Below are positions 1 through 5,309 of a DNA stretch of 11,884 bases, piece by piece (within the stretch, counting starts at the first letter, position 1; the number at the start of each line of letters is the position of its first letter). The notes under the pieces were generated by a model, which saw nothing but the letters and a program-made list of their open reading frames with translations, ran no database searches and was not told the DNA's origin. The translations under genes were made by a program, and so were the position numbers. Source of the stretch: an uncultured Clostridia bacterium (lineage in GTDB: Bacteria; Bacillota; Clostridia; Oscillospirales; Oscillospiraceae); assembly GCA_946539175.1 (NCBI GenBank), contig CAMNHH010000065.1:1-11884 (forward strand). The letters are read 5' to 3'.

Positions 1-129
1 GTGAAGCTCCTTGGTTTGCTCTGTGGATTCAGAAGGAGCTGCCGTGCTGTCGGCAAGGACCTGCACAGGGAGAAGACAACCCAGCAGCAGGAGCGCCAGC
101 AGGAAGCTCAGAATTCGCTGTAAAGTCAT
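1..129 (-). CDS. Secreted protein, N-terminal fragment (runs off left edge)
   Basis: An open reading frame on the minus strand begins with ATG at 129-127 and stays open for 43 codons to the window edge, so only the N-terminus is present. It starts M-T-L-Q-R-I-L, continues with a leucine-rich hydrophobic core, and reaches a likely signal peptidase I site after V-L-A, followed by D-S-T-A and a polar Ser/Thr/Glu-rich segment. A GGAGG ribosome site (complement of 138-142) sits 8 nt before the ATG, which fixes the start. An L-L-G-C motif inside the core could be read as a lipobox, but hydrophobic residues continue after it, so a cleaved Sec signal is favoured. The mature protein is not visible and its function cannot be named. 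The signal resembles in style that of the subtilase at 9595, but this does not prove a shared family. Confidence 0.8.
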   Translation of the reverse strand, partial: MTLQRILSFLLALLLLGCLLPVQVLADSTAAPSESTEQTKELH

Positions 130-143
130 TTTTTCCACCTCCA

Positions 144-801
144 GGATTGTGTTGATCACGTACATGGAGGCAGAACGGCAGTGGATGCCATTTGATTGCC
201 CGGGATAATGGAATACCCGGAAAAACGTGCGCGGAAGGAGTGGGAACCCATGGTCCCAGGCGAAAACCGGCTCTCCGACTATCGATCCACCTCCGACAGG
301 AGAAAGCAATAGAAGCAGAGATTCTGGTTGGCGGGAGGGCCAGGCATCGCCCTCCCGCCGGCATGGGATTCGCTCTTCATGGAAGTGCGGCGCGCTTATG
401 CAGATTCACAAATTGATGCTTCCCCTACGACGTGCGCTGCCTGGCAGCAGTGCAAACATCGCTTACGGGTTCATTCATGGCAATCCCCCTTCCAAGACAG
501 GGTCATGAAAATGAAAAGGCACGTAATTGCACAACTTCCATAAAACGAAGCGGCAAATACGTGCGTCGGGCAGAGATCGCGCAGGCAGACTCAGACAGGC
601 GGACGTCGATCTATAAGACGTCCCTGTACGCCGGCACCGGCAACACGCATCATTTGCAGCATGACCCAATTCCTCAACGCGGATAGTCCGCGACTTTCTA
701 TGGCTTGAAAGCCAAACTCCTCAGGTCAATGCTGCAGGCAAACAGCGCTGACCGAAGGGCTGTCAAAGAGATCGCAGCAATATCGCTGCTCCTTCTTATC
801 T
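144..801 (-). ncRNA. Long structured 5' leader or non-coding RNA (class not recognised)
   Basis: This 650-bp stretch holds no convincing gene; the short ORFs on both strands lack family-like sequence. Transcription from the minus promoter at 809-837 would cross it. It is rich in inverted repeats: 724-728/749-753 with inner 731-734/743-746; 703-708/711-716; 678-683/687-692 (6 bp, 3-nt loop); 596-607/617-626 (about 10 bp with a bulge); 371-378/382-390 (stem with one T-T mismatch); 330-339/350-359 (10 bp, perfect); 200-204/216-220. Hairpin density of this kind suggests a structured RNA or regulatory leader. I see no TPP, cobalamin, SAM, c-di-GMP, glycine or tmRNA/RNase P signature. No clear U-tailed terminator precedes the gene. 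The strand is inferred from the promoter; 295-412 has a relative elsewhere that appears transcribed in the other sense. Confidence 0.4.
295..412 (+). repeat. Repeat element, copy A (hairpin plus conserved 3' block)
   Basis: This segment resembles 2410-2520. From 5' to 3' both contain a GAARGCAAY block, GAGAT, a GC-rich hairpin with CAGGCA in the loop, TGGGATTCG, and a nearly identical 3' block (388-413 here, one difference in 26). Here the hairpin is a perfect 10-bp stem (330-339 with 350-359) and a 10-nt loop. The stem sequence differs from copy B while remaining paired, as expected for a structured RNA. Strand is given as the one on which the copies align; transcription direction is not settled. 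Confidence 0.65.
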
Positions 802-808
802 GTTTTTT

Positions 809-837
809 ATTTTACAGGAAAAGAAGCAAGATGTCAA
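809..837 (-). promoter_or_regulatory. Consensus sigma-A promoter, minus strand
   Basis: Read on the minus strand, TTGACA (837-832) is followed after exactly 17 bp by TAAAAT (814-809). The -35 box is a perfect match and the -10 box matches 5 of 6. Upstream DNA is A/T-rich, as in an UP element. Initiation would fall near 802 and run left. No minus-strand gene with a good ribosome site lies before the secreted-protein ORF at 129, so this is its best promoter and implies a leader of about 670 nt. Confidence 0.7.
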
Positions 838-860
838 GCGATTTTTGCCAAAAATAAAAA

Positions 861-1064
861 AATATTCGCATGAAAACTCACTATATTTAGCTAAGAATAC
901 ACAATCACTCCATTTGGCTGGAATATTTGCCGGATCATACACATAAAATGATTACAGAAATTTGTCACAGAATTTTAAATACCAGCGGAATATGTCGAAA
1001 AAAGAGAAACAAATCATTACAATATTCAAAATAATATTCTGATAAAAATTTAATATAGAATATT
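861..1064. promoter_or_regulatory. Cluster of GAATATT/AATATTC heptamers (candidate operators)
   Basis: The heptamer AATATTC or its complement GAATATT occurs five times: 861-867, 921-927, 1021-1027, 1033-1039 and 1058-1064. The 1021 and 1033 copies are 12 bp apart, and 1033/1058 form an inverted pair. The last copy overlaps the -35 box of the promoter at 1063-1090. The surrounding 840-1090 region is AT-rich and non-coding. The position suits autoregulation by the XRE-type regulator that follows; AT-rich composition alone could produce some of the copies. Confidence 0.4.
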
Positions 1065-1090
1065 GAAATTCTGATATTGTGTGTTATAAT
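1063..1090 (+). promoter_or_regulatory. Promoter of the XRE regulator gene
   Basis: TTGAAA (1063-1068) and a perfect TATAAT (1085-1090) are separated by 16 bp, with a TGT extended -10 element directly upstream of TATAAT. Initiation would be near 1097, giving a leader of about 48 nt before the ATG at 1145. Confidence 0.75.
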
Positions 1091-1144
1091 GAATTCAGAA
1101 GGAAAAAACGGGATATGAATATGTATGTAAAGGAGGCAATGTGC

Positions 1145-2248
1145 ATGGAAAATGTGGATATGAATCTGAAAGAGAATTATATCGGTTTGGTTTCGATGCG
1201 CTTGCGGGATGCGATGCGTGACAGAAACTTAAAACAGCGGGACGTGTTGGCGCGGGCACAGCAATTTGAGCGTCCGCTGCGTCAATCTGCGCTTTCCAAG
1301 CTCATGTCCGGCAAGCTGAGCAACATACCCGTTTTGGAGTTGGCTACCGTCTGTGAGCTGCTGAATCTGGACATGAACGAGGTCCTTTCCACAAATCCGA
1401 AAACAAAGGTCACCATGACGGAAACGGATCCCTATTCGGCCAGCCGGGAATCCATGGAGCTGATCAGAGACCCAAAGGATTGGAAGATACAACCCTACCT
1501 GGGCAGCTATTATACCTGGTTTTTCAGCACGAAGGATTCTGAAACCCACCTGTTGAAGGGAAGACTGATTTTTGAGGCTTCGGCCGATAAAAAGAGGACC
1601 CTGGCCTCCTTCTCCTTTAAGACCGGCAAGACAGACGGAACAGGCCGGGAGATCGTAAAGGAGTATCAGGGTGAGCTGATGCTCTCCCCCGCCCAATATG
1701 CCGCGTATTGCATCCTGCAAAATGATCAGATCGGTGAGATTTCTTTTCTGACCTTCAAGTACAACTCCATCCTGTATGAAAAGCTCAAGCACAGCGTTGG
1801 TATGGTGCTGACCTCCTCTGCCGGACTCAACCGTATGCCCACAGCCCACCGAATGCTGATCTCCGCGGAGGACGTTTCAGACGAGCGGATGGAAGTGCTG
1901 AAGGGGCAGCTCTACATGAATGAGCCGGATATTATGATTTCCGAGAAGGCGATGGAGCGATTCTGGACCTATTGGGAGGCACACGGCTTGAGTCCGGCCT
2001 TTGCGGAATATTTCCGGCCCGAGTCCGGGAATTCTCAGCTGCTGGGCGTGGCGCCGACGCCCTATTACTGCTTCAATGAATCCATGATCCGCTACGCCAT
2101 TCTGGATGAACAGGACAAGCTGGACGGATTGCATCTGCTCCGGCAGTTTTCCGTGTCTCCCCGAAACCACAAGCTGGGCAGCAGCGAGGAGCTGCTGTCC
2201 ATGTCCCTGGAGCTGGACGAGGAGCGGAAGAAAGGAACGATTGGCTGA
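1145..2248 (+). CDS. XRE-family helix-turn-helix regulator with uncharacterised C-terminal domain
   Basis: A 367-residue protein. Residues 18-81 read as a Cro/CI-type DNA-binding domain: M-R-L-R-D-A-M, then N-L-K-Q-R-D-V-L, R-Q-S-A-L-S-K-L-M-S-G-K, and I-P-V-L-E-L-A-T-V-C-E-L-L-N-L-D, matching the usual five-helix pattern ending with a short N-E-V-L. Residues from about 110 on form a soluble mixed domain with aromatic-rich stretches (G-S-Y-Y-T-W-F-F; Y-W-E-A-H-G-L) that I do not recognise; it may bind a ligand or partner. The frame is open from 1079, but AAAGGAGG at 1129-1136 places the start at ATG 1145 (8-nt spacing); ATG 1139 is too close and 1079 lies within the promoter region. It stands alone between two non-coding regions. 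Heptamer repeats upstream suggest autoregulation. No membrane segments are seen. Confidence 0.8.
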   Translation: MENVDMNLKENYIGLVSMRLRDAMRDRNLKQRDVLARAQQFERPLRQSALSKLMSGKLSNIPVLELATVCELLNLDMNEVLSTNPKTKVTMTETDPYSASRESMELIRDPKDWKIQPYLGSYYTWFFSTKDSETHLLKGRLIFEASADKKRTLASFSFKTGKTDGTGREIVKEYQGELMLSPAQYAAYCILQNDQIGEISFLTFKYNSILYEKLKHSVGMVLTSSAGLNRMPTAHRMLISAEDVSDERMEVLKGQLYMNEPDIMISEKAMERFWTYWEAHGLSPAFAEYFRPESGNSQLLGVAPTPYYCFNESMIRYAILDEQDKLDGLHLLRQFSVSPRNHKLGSSEELLSMSLELDEERKKGTIG

Positions 2249-2283
2249 ATGTCATTCAACAATATTGAAAAAATATACAATAT

Positions 2284-2306
2284 TTGTCAAAATTAGTCTC
2301 TGACAA
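2284..2306. promoter_or_regulatory. Inverted repeat TTGTCA-N11-TGACAA
   Basis: Perfect 6-bp arms at 2284-2289 and 2301-2306 with an 11-nt spacer lie between the end of the XRE gene and the promoter at 2331-2359. It could be an operator for that promoter or a weak hairpin at the end of the XRE transcript; there is no T-run after it. AT-rich CAATATT motifs occur just before it (2259-2265 and 2277-2283). Confidence 0.3.
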
Positions 2307-2330
2307 CCGGGCAAAACCCCTGTAAGGGTC

Positions 2331-2359
2331 TTGACTTTTACGCATAAATATGCTATCAT
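2331..2359 (+). promoter_or_regulatory. Promoter upstream of candidate structured RNA
   Basis: TTGACT (2331-2336) and TATCAT (2354-2359) are separated by exactly 17 bp, with a TGC extended -10 at 2351-2353. A short inverted repeat CCGGT-gtt-ACCGG (2361-2373) overlaps the expected start near 2366 and could be an operator. No ORF with a ribosome site follows for over 400 bp. Confidence 0.65.
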
Positions 2360-2409
2360 ACCGGTGTTACCGGCGTTTACACACATTTTCTGGATCGTTT
2401 TCCACCGCT

Positions 2410-2520
2410 CTGGCAGGCGGCGAAGGCAACTGGAGATATGGTCGGGCGGGAATCAGGCAAATTCCCAACCGGACGCTGGGATTCGTTTTTCCGGCGGCGC
2501 GCTTATGCAGGTTCACAAAT
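2410..2520 (+). repeat. Repeat element, copy B
   Basis: Diverged relative of 295-412. The 3' block 2495-2520 differs from 388-413 at one base. The hairpin here pairs GTCGG plus GGGAAT (2441-2452) with ATTCCC plus CCGGAC (2460-2473), a sequence different from copy A but again paired, with CAGGCA retained in the loop. Compensatory change plus loop conservation argues for selection on RNA structure. Confidence 0.65.
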
Positions 2521-2562
2521 ACATAAATATGCAACAATTACGCTGTTGGAACAAACCAATGA

Positions 2563-2600
2563 AACACCCGGGTTGGCTGACACCAATCCGGGTGTTATTC
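2563..2600 (+). terminator. Long hairpin ending the candidate RNA
   Basis: Fourteen positions at 2563-2576 pair with 2583-2596 with a single G-T wobble, around a 6-nt loop (CTGACA). The tail TTATTCT is only moderately T-rich, so it may be an inefficient terminator or a stability hairpin. Confidence 0.5.
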
Positions 2601-2692
2601 TGATCCGGCCTCCCGCAGGAAGAACCGGGCCGTACGCTTCCGGCTTTTCCAGCCCGAGACCCTGCAGGCGGCATTGGGAAGACCTTCCGGTA

Positions 2693-2713
2693 TCCGGCCG
2701 GCCCGGACTTTTT
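2693..2713 (+). terminator. Short GC hairpin with T-run before MATE promoter
   Basis: TCCGG (2693-2697) pairs with CCGGA (2703-2707), followed by CTTTTT (2708-2713). The stem is short but all-GC save one pair, and the T-run is directly behind it. It would insulate the MATE gene from upstream transcription. Confidence 0.4.
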
Positions 2714-2735
2714 GCTTCCATTTTCCCGCTGGATG

Positions 2736-2744
2736 TGCTATAAT
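2736..2744 (+). promoter_or_regulatory. Extended -10 promoter of MATE gene
   Basis: TGC followed by perfect TATAAT (2739-2744). The -35 region (about 2716-2721, TTCCAT) is poor, so activity would depend on the extended -10 or an activator. Expected start is near 2751, giving a leader of about 50 nt that contains the hairpin CCCGCC-gggg-GGCGGG (2771-2786) shortly before the start codon. Confidence 0.5.
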
Positions 2745-2799
2745 TTTCAGCGATCAAGAAAAAAGGACAGCCCGCCGGGGGGCGGGCGCGGAAACCGAT

Positions 2800-4314
2800 A
2801 TGCAGACCTCCAAGCGCTCCAAGGCGGATCTTTTTGCCCGGGCCTCCATTCCCCGGGCCCTGGCGGCCATGGCCATTCCCACCATTGTCAGCCAGCTGAT
2901 CAACCTCATTTACAATATGGTGGACGCCTTCTTCATCGGGCGCACCGGCAATTCCTACATGATGGCGGCCACCACCGTGACCCTGACCCTCACCATGCTG
3001 AACGTGGCCTTCGCCAATCTCTTCGGGGTGGGCGGCGGCAGCCTCATCGCCCGGCTCATGGGCCAGCAGCGGGAGGCGGAGGGCCGGAAGGTCAGCGCCT
3101 ATTCGGTCCGGGGGGCCATCCTGCTGGGCCTGGGCTACTCCCTGGTGACGGGGCTCTTCATGGGGCCCATTCTCCGCTTTTTGGGGGCCTCCGACGCCAC
3201 CGTGGGATACGCCGAGCAGTACACCCTCTACGTCATCGTCATCGGCTCCATGCCCACCATCCTCTCGCTGACCCTGGGCCACCTGCTGCGGAATACGGGG
3301 TATTCCGCCCAGGCCAGCCTGGGCCTCTCCATGGGCGGGGTGCTGAACATGGTTCTGGATCCCCTGTTCATGTTCGTGCTCCTGCCCCGGGGCCGGGAGG
3401 TCACCGGCGCGGCCCTGGCCACCCTGATCTCCAATCTGTTCTCCTGCGGCTATCTGCTGCTGGCCTGCCGGAGGGCCGCTGCAGGCGCAAAGCGTCCGGA
3501 CCCATTGCCGCGCCGCCTCGTCCGGCATCGGGCTTCCTTGAGACGCCCGACACCATCTTCCCCGCAAGGGGAAGGCTCCGGCGCCCCGCTGACCCTGGAT
3601 CTGCGGCAGGCCAGGGGCCTGGAGAAAGAACTGGCCCGGAGCGTCTTCTCCGTGGGGGTGCCCTCGGCTGTGCTGACGGGGCTCTTTGACCTGGCCAGCA
3701 TCTGCGTGAATATCCTGGCGGCGGCCCACGACGATCTGGTGCTGGCGGCCTTCGGCATCGTCATGAAGGTGGAGCGCATCCCCAACGCCGTGAACATCGG
3801 CATCTGCCAGGGCATGATGCCCATCGTGGCCTACAACTACGCCGCCGGGAACCGGGAGCGGATGCAGGCCGCGGTGCGGACCGCCCGGAATTACGGCCTT
3901 CTGGTGTCGGCGGCCAGCATCCTGCTGCTGGAGCTGCTGGCCCGGCCTGTGACCAATCTCTTTTTGAACACCTCGGCGGAGGACCCGGCGGGGGCCCTGG
4001 CCACGGTGGGCTTCGCGGCGGCCTTCCTGCGGGTCCGCTGCCTGGCGGCCCCGGTGCAGCTGGTCAACTACCATACCTCCTTCGCCCTCCAGGCGGTGGG
4101 CAACGGGAAATTTACCATGCTCCACGCCTGCGTCCGGGAGCTGGGCATCTACATTCCCCTGATGTTCCTGCTGGACCGGCTCTTCGGCCAGATGGGCCTG
4201 GCCTCCGCCCTGCCCGTGGGGGAGGGTCTGGCGGCAATCTTCGCCCTGTGGCTGCTGCGCCGGGCCCTGAAGGACCGGCGGACGGGCGGGGCCGTTTCCG
4301 ACTGCAAGGGATGA
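2800..4314 (+). CDS. MATE-family multidrug/sodium antiporter
   Basis: A 504-residue polytopic membrane protein. The N-terminal pattern I-P-R-A-L-A-A-M-A-I-P-T-I-V-S-Q-L, then N-M-V-D-A-F-F-I-G-R (residues about 39-48), is typical of MATE exporters, as are L-R-N-T-G (163-167), L-N-M-V-L-D-P-L-F (182-190) and, in the second half, Q-G-M-M-P-I-V-A-Y-N-Y-A-A-G-N (337-351). Such proteins expel cationic drugs or metabolites using a Na+ or H+ gradient; the substrate cannot be read here. Usual length is about 450; the excess is a polar insert at about 229-264 in the loop between the two six-helix halves (see 3484-3590). The frame is open from 2674, but the promoter at 2736-2744 excludes starts before it; ATG 2800 is the first sensible one although its ribosome site is weak (GGAAA). 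The palindrome at 4341-4397 may end the transcript. Confidence 0.85.
   Translation: MQTSKRSKADLFARASIPRALAAMAIPTIVSQLINLIYNMVDAFFIGRTGNSYMMAATTVTLTLTMLNVAFANLFGVGGGSLIARLMGQQREAEGRKVSAYSVRGAILLGLGYSLVTGLFMGPILRFLGASDATVGYAEQYTLYVIVIGSMPTILSLTLGHLLRNTGYSAQASLGLSMGGVLNMVLDPLFMFVLLPRGREVTGAALATLISNLFSCGYLLLACRRAAAGAKRPDPLPRRLVRHRASLRRPTPSSPQGEGSGAPLTLDLRQARGLEKELARSVFSVGVPSAVLTGLFDLASICVNILAAAHDDLVLAAFGIVMKVERIPNAVNIGICQGMMPIVAYNYAAGNRERMQAAVRTARNYGLLVSAASILLLELLARPVTNLFLNTSAEDPAGALATVGFAAAFLRVRCLAAPVQLVNYHTSFALQAVGNGKFTMLHACVRELGIYIPLMFLLDRLFGQMGLASALPVGEGLAAIFALWLLRRALKDRRTGGAVSDCKG
3484..3590 (+). repeat. Hairpin-bearing in-frame insert within MATE gene
   Basis: This part of the MATE gene encodes about 35 low-complexity polar residues (R-P-D-P-L-P-R-R, R-R-P-T-P-S-S-P-Q-G-E-G-S) unlike its membrane-protein neighbours. 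Its DNA has stacked inverted repeats: CGGGC/GCCCG (3529-3533/3545-3549) and a perfect 7-bp stem CTTCCCC/GGGGAAG with a GCAA tetraloop (3557-3574). This looks like a REP-like intergenic repeat that landed in a tolerant cytoplasmic loop without breaking the frame. The borders are estimates from where MATE-like sequence stops and resumes. Confidence 0.45.
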
Positions 4315-4369
4315 AAGCAACAATATTTTATTGCAAAAGCAAAAAGCAACGATTATTTAATGCGAAAAT
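4314..4369 (+). repeat. Tandem AT-rich repeat, two copies 29 bp apart
   Basis: AAAGCAAC-A-AT (from 4314) and AAAGCAAC-G-AT (from 4343) each continue with a run of T/A, then ATTGCAAAA or ATGCGAAAA. The second copy forms the left arm of the palindrome at 4341-4397. Repeated half-sites of this kind are common in regulator binding regions. Confidence 0.45.
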
Positions 4370-4397
4370 AAAAAGCATTAAAAAATCGTTGCTTTTT
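4341..4397. promoter_or_regulatory. Long palindrome overlapping the SatD-unit promoter; possible operator and terminator
   Basis: 4341-4363 pairs with 4375-4397: AAAAAGCAACGATT and TTTAATGC in the left arm match GCATTAAA and AATCGTTGCTTTTT in the right arm, with one A-A mismatch, around an 11-nt A-rich loop. The right arm contains the -35 box at 4389-4394 and ends in seven T's (4393-4399). A protein bound here would block the promoter, and as RNA the same sequence could end transcription from the MATE gene. Confidence 0.6.
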
Positions 4398-4417
4398 TTC
4401 CGGAGCTGTGCTATCAT
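4389..4417 (+). promoter_or_regulatory. Promoter of the SatD/DUF3307 unit
   Basis: TTGCTT (4389-4394) and TATCAT (4412-4417) are separated by 17 bp, with a TGC extended -10 (4409-4411). The -35 lies in the right arm of the palindrome. Initiation near 4424 leaves about 24 nt to the ATG at 4448, with AAAGGAGG (4433-4440) as ribosome site. Confidence 0.65.
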
Positions 4418-4447
4418 GTCAGTAGAAAAGCAAAAGGAGGGGCGCCC

Positions 4448-5287
4448 ATGTACGCGGCCTTGATGGTGGATCTGAAGGGCTCCAGACAGTACCGGCCGGA
4501 GCGGCGGAACGCGCTGCAGCAGTATCTGGTGGAGCTGACGGAGGCCCTGAACCGGGTTTTTGCCCCCTCGCTGGAGCGAAAGCTGGAATTCAACGGCGGC
4601 GACGAGCTCCAGGGCCTGTTCAGCGAGCCCGCCGGCGCTCTGCTGTGCCTGCGGCTGCTGGGGCGGGCCATGTTCCCGGTGCCCATCCACGGGGGCGTCG
4701 GCGTGGGCGAATGGACCGTCCGGACGCCGGAGCGGAACAGCTTCTATCAGGACGGCCCCGTGTACCACCGGGCCAGGGAGGCCATCGAGCTGGCGAAAAA
4801 GGAACGGGACTATACGGCCCTGGTGATCACCGGCGGCGAGGAGGACCGGGCCCTGAACGCGATGCTGAACGCGGCCTGCCGTCTTGCGCGGCAGAACAGC
4901 AGCCACCAGAACGAGCTGGCGCTGCTGCTGGAGCTGTGCTTCCCCATCGCCCCGCCGGAGGGGACTCTGAGCCAGAGCGGTCTGCCCGCTCTGGCGGAGC
5001 TGCTGCCCCGGCGGCGGGAGATCTGCGAAGCCGGAGAGAAGCCCGGAAAGCTCCCGCCGGAGGCCTTTTCGGCGGCGGCAGCCTTCGGCGCCCGGTCTTT
5101 GACGGCACGCCGGGCGGAAGAGAAAAGCCGGAGTCTCTATTCCGGCGCGCACCCCTACGGAGCGGCCAGTACCGTGGTCCTGTTTGCGGGGCTGAAGCGG
5201 CAGGCTGTGGACACGGCCCTCCGGGCGTCCAACGTATATGAGGAGCGGGCGCTGACCCTGGCGCTGCTGGAGCTGCTGCCGCAGTAG
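4448..5287 (+). CDS. SatD family protein
   Basis: A 279-residue soluble protein. Recognised as SatD family by the N-terminal M-V-D-L-K-G-S-R (residues 7-14), the central F-N-G-G-D-E-L-Q-G-L-F (48-58), and G-V-G-V-G-E-W followed by D-G-P-V-Y-H-R-A-R-E-A-I-E. Family members are known from the Streptococcus mutans sat locus, but their biochemical role is not established. The first half is conserved; the C-terminal third is Ala/Arg-rich and less typical. No signal peptide or membrane helix is seen, so it should be cytoplasmic. It is first in a unit with a DUF3307 membrane protein 22 bp downstream, a pairing I recall from other Firmicutes, which suggests a joint function. Expression is probably controlled at the upstream palindrome. 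Confidence 0.8.
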   Translation: MYAALMVDLKGSRQYRPERRNALQQYLVELTEALNRVFAPSLERKLEFNGGDELQGLFSEPAGALLCLRLLGRAMFPVPIHGGVGVGEWTVRTPERNSFYQDGPVYHRAREAIELAKKERDYTALVITGGEEDRALNAMLNAACRLARQNSSHQNELALLLELCFPIAPPEGTLSQSGLPALAELLPRRREICEAGEKPGKLPPEAFSAAAAFGARSLTARRAEEKSRSLYSGAHPYGAASTVVLFAGLKRQAVDTALRASNVYEERALTLALLELLPQ

Positions 5288-5309
5288 AGAAAAAGGAGGC
5301 GCGGAGAAC

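Larger units (their letters stand above)
2366..2600 (+). ncRNA. Candidate structured non-coding RNA or leader upstream of MATE gene
   Basis: This segment is bounded by a good promoter (2331-2359) and a long terminator-like hairpin (2563-2596). It carries copy B of the element also found at 295-412, including a hairpin with CAGGCA in its loop, and a 5-bp hairpin at 2532-2548 (CAACA/TGTTG). The short ORFs here lack ribosome sites. It may be a free small RNA of about 235 nt or a metabolite-sensing leader attenuating the MATE gene; the later promoter at 2736-2744 favours independent transcription. I do not match it to a named riboswitch class. Confidence 0.45.

Noticed and set aside
295..412. Known riboswitch such as c-di-GMP, cobalamin, SAM, guanidine or THF
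   Set aside because: None of the core conserved motifs of these classes could be matched in either orientation.
428..485. 17-codon minus-strand ORF with a GGAAGGGGG site before its ATG
   Set aside because: Could be a leader peptide, but it has no run of one amino acid codon and no adjacent attenuator, so support is too thin.
596..626. Hairpin with GGACGTC/GACGTCC arms as a terminator
   Set aside because: No T-run follows on either strand; kept only as part of the structured leader.
432..686. Plus-strand ORF of 84 codons in the 5' non-coding region
   Set aside because: No ribosome site, no family-like sequence, and it crosses several stem-loops; overlapping ORFs on both strands look equally random.
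1079..1144. Longer N-terminus for the XRE regulator from ATG 1079
   Set aside because: The start codon would lie between the -35 and -10 boxes of the promoter; AAAGGAGG at 1129-1136 fits ATG 1145.
2503..4323. 606-residue minus-strand ORF
   Set aside because: It is antisense to the MATE gene, rich in Gly/His/Gln low complexity and has no ribosome site or family motifs; a GC-rich shadow frame.
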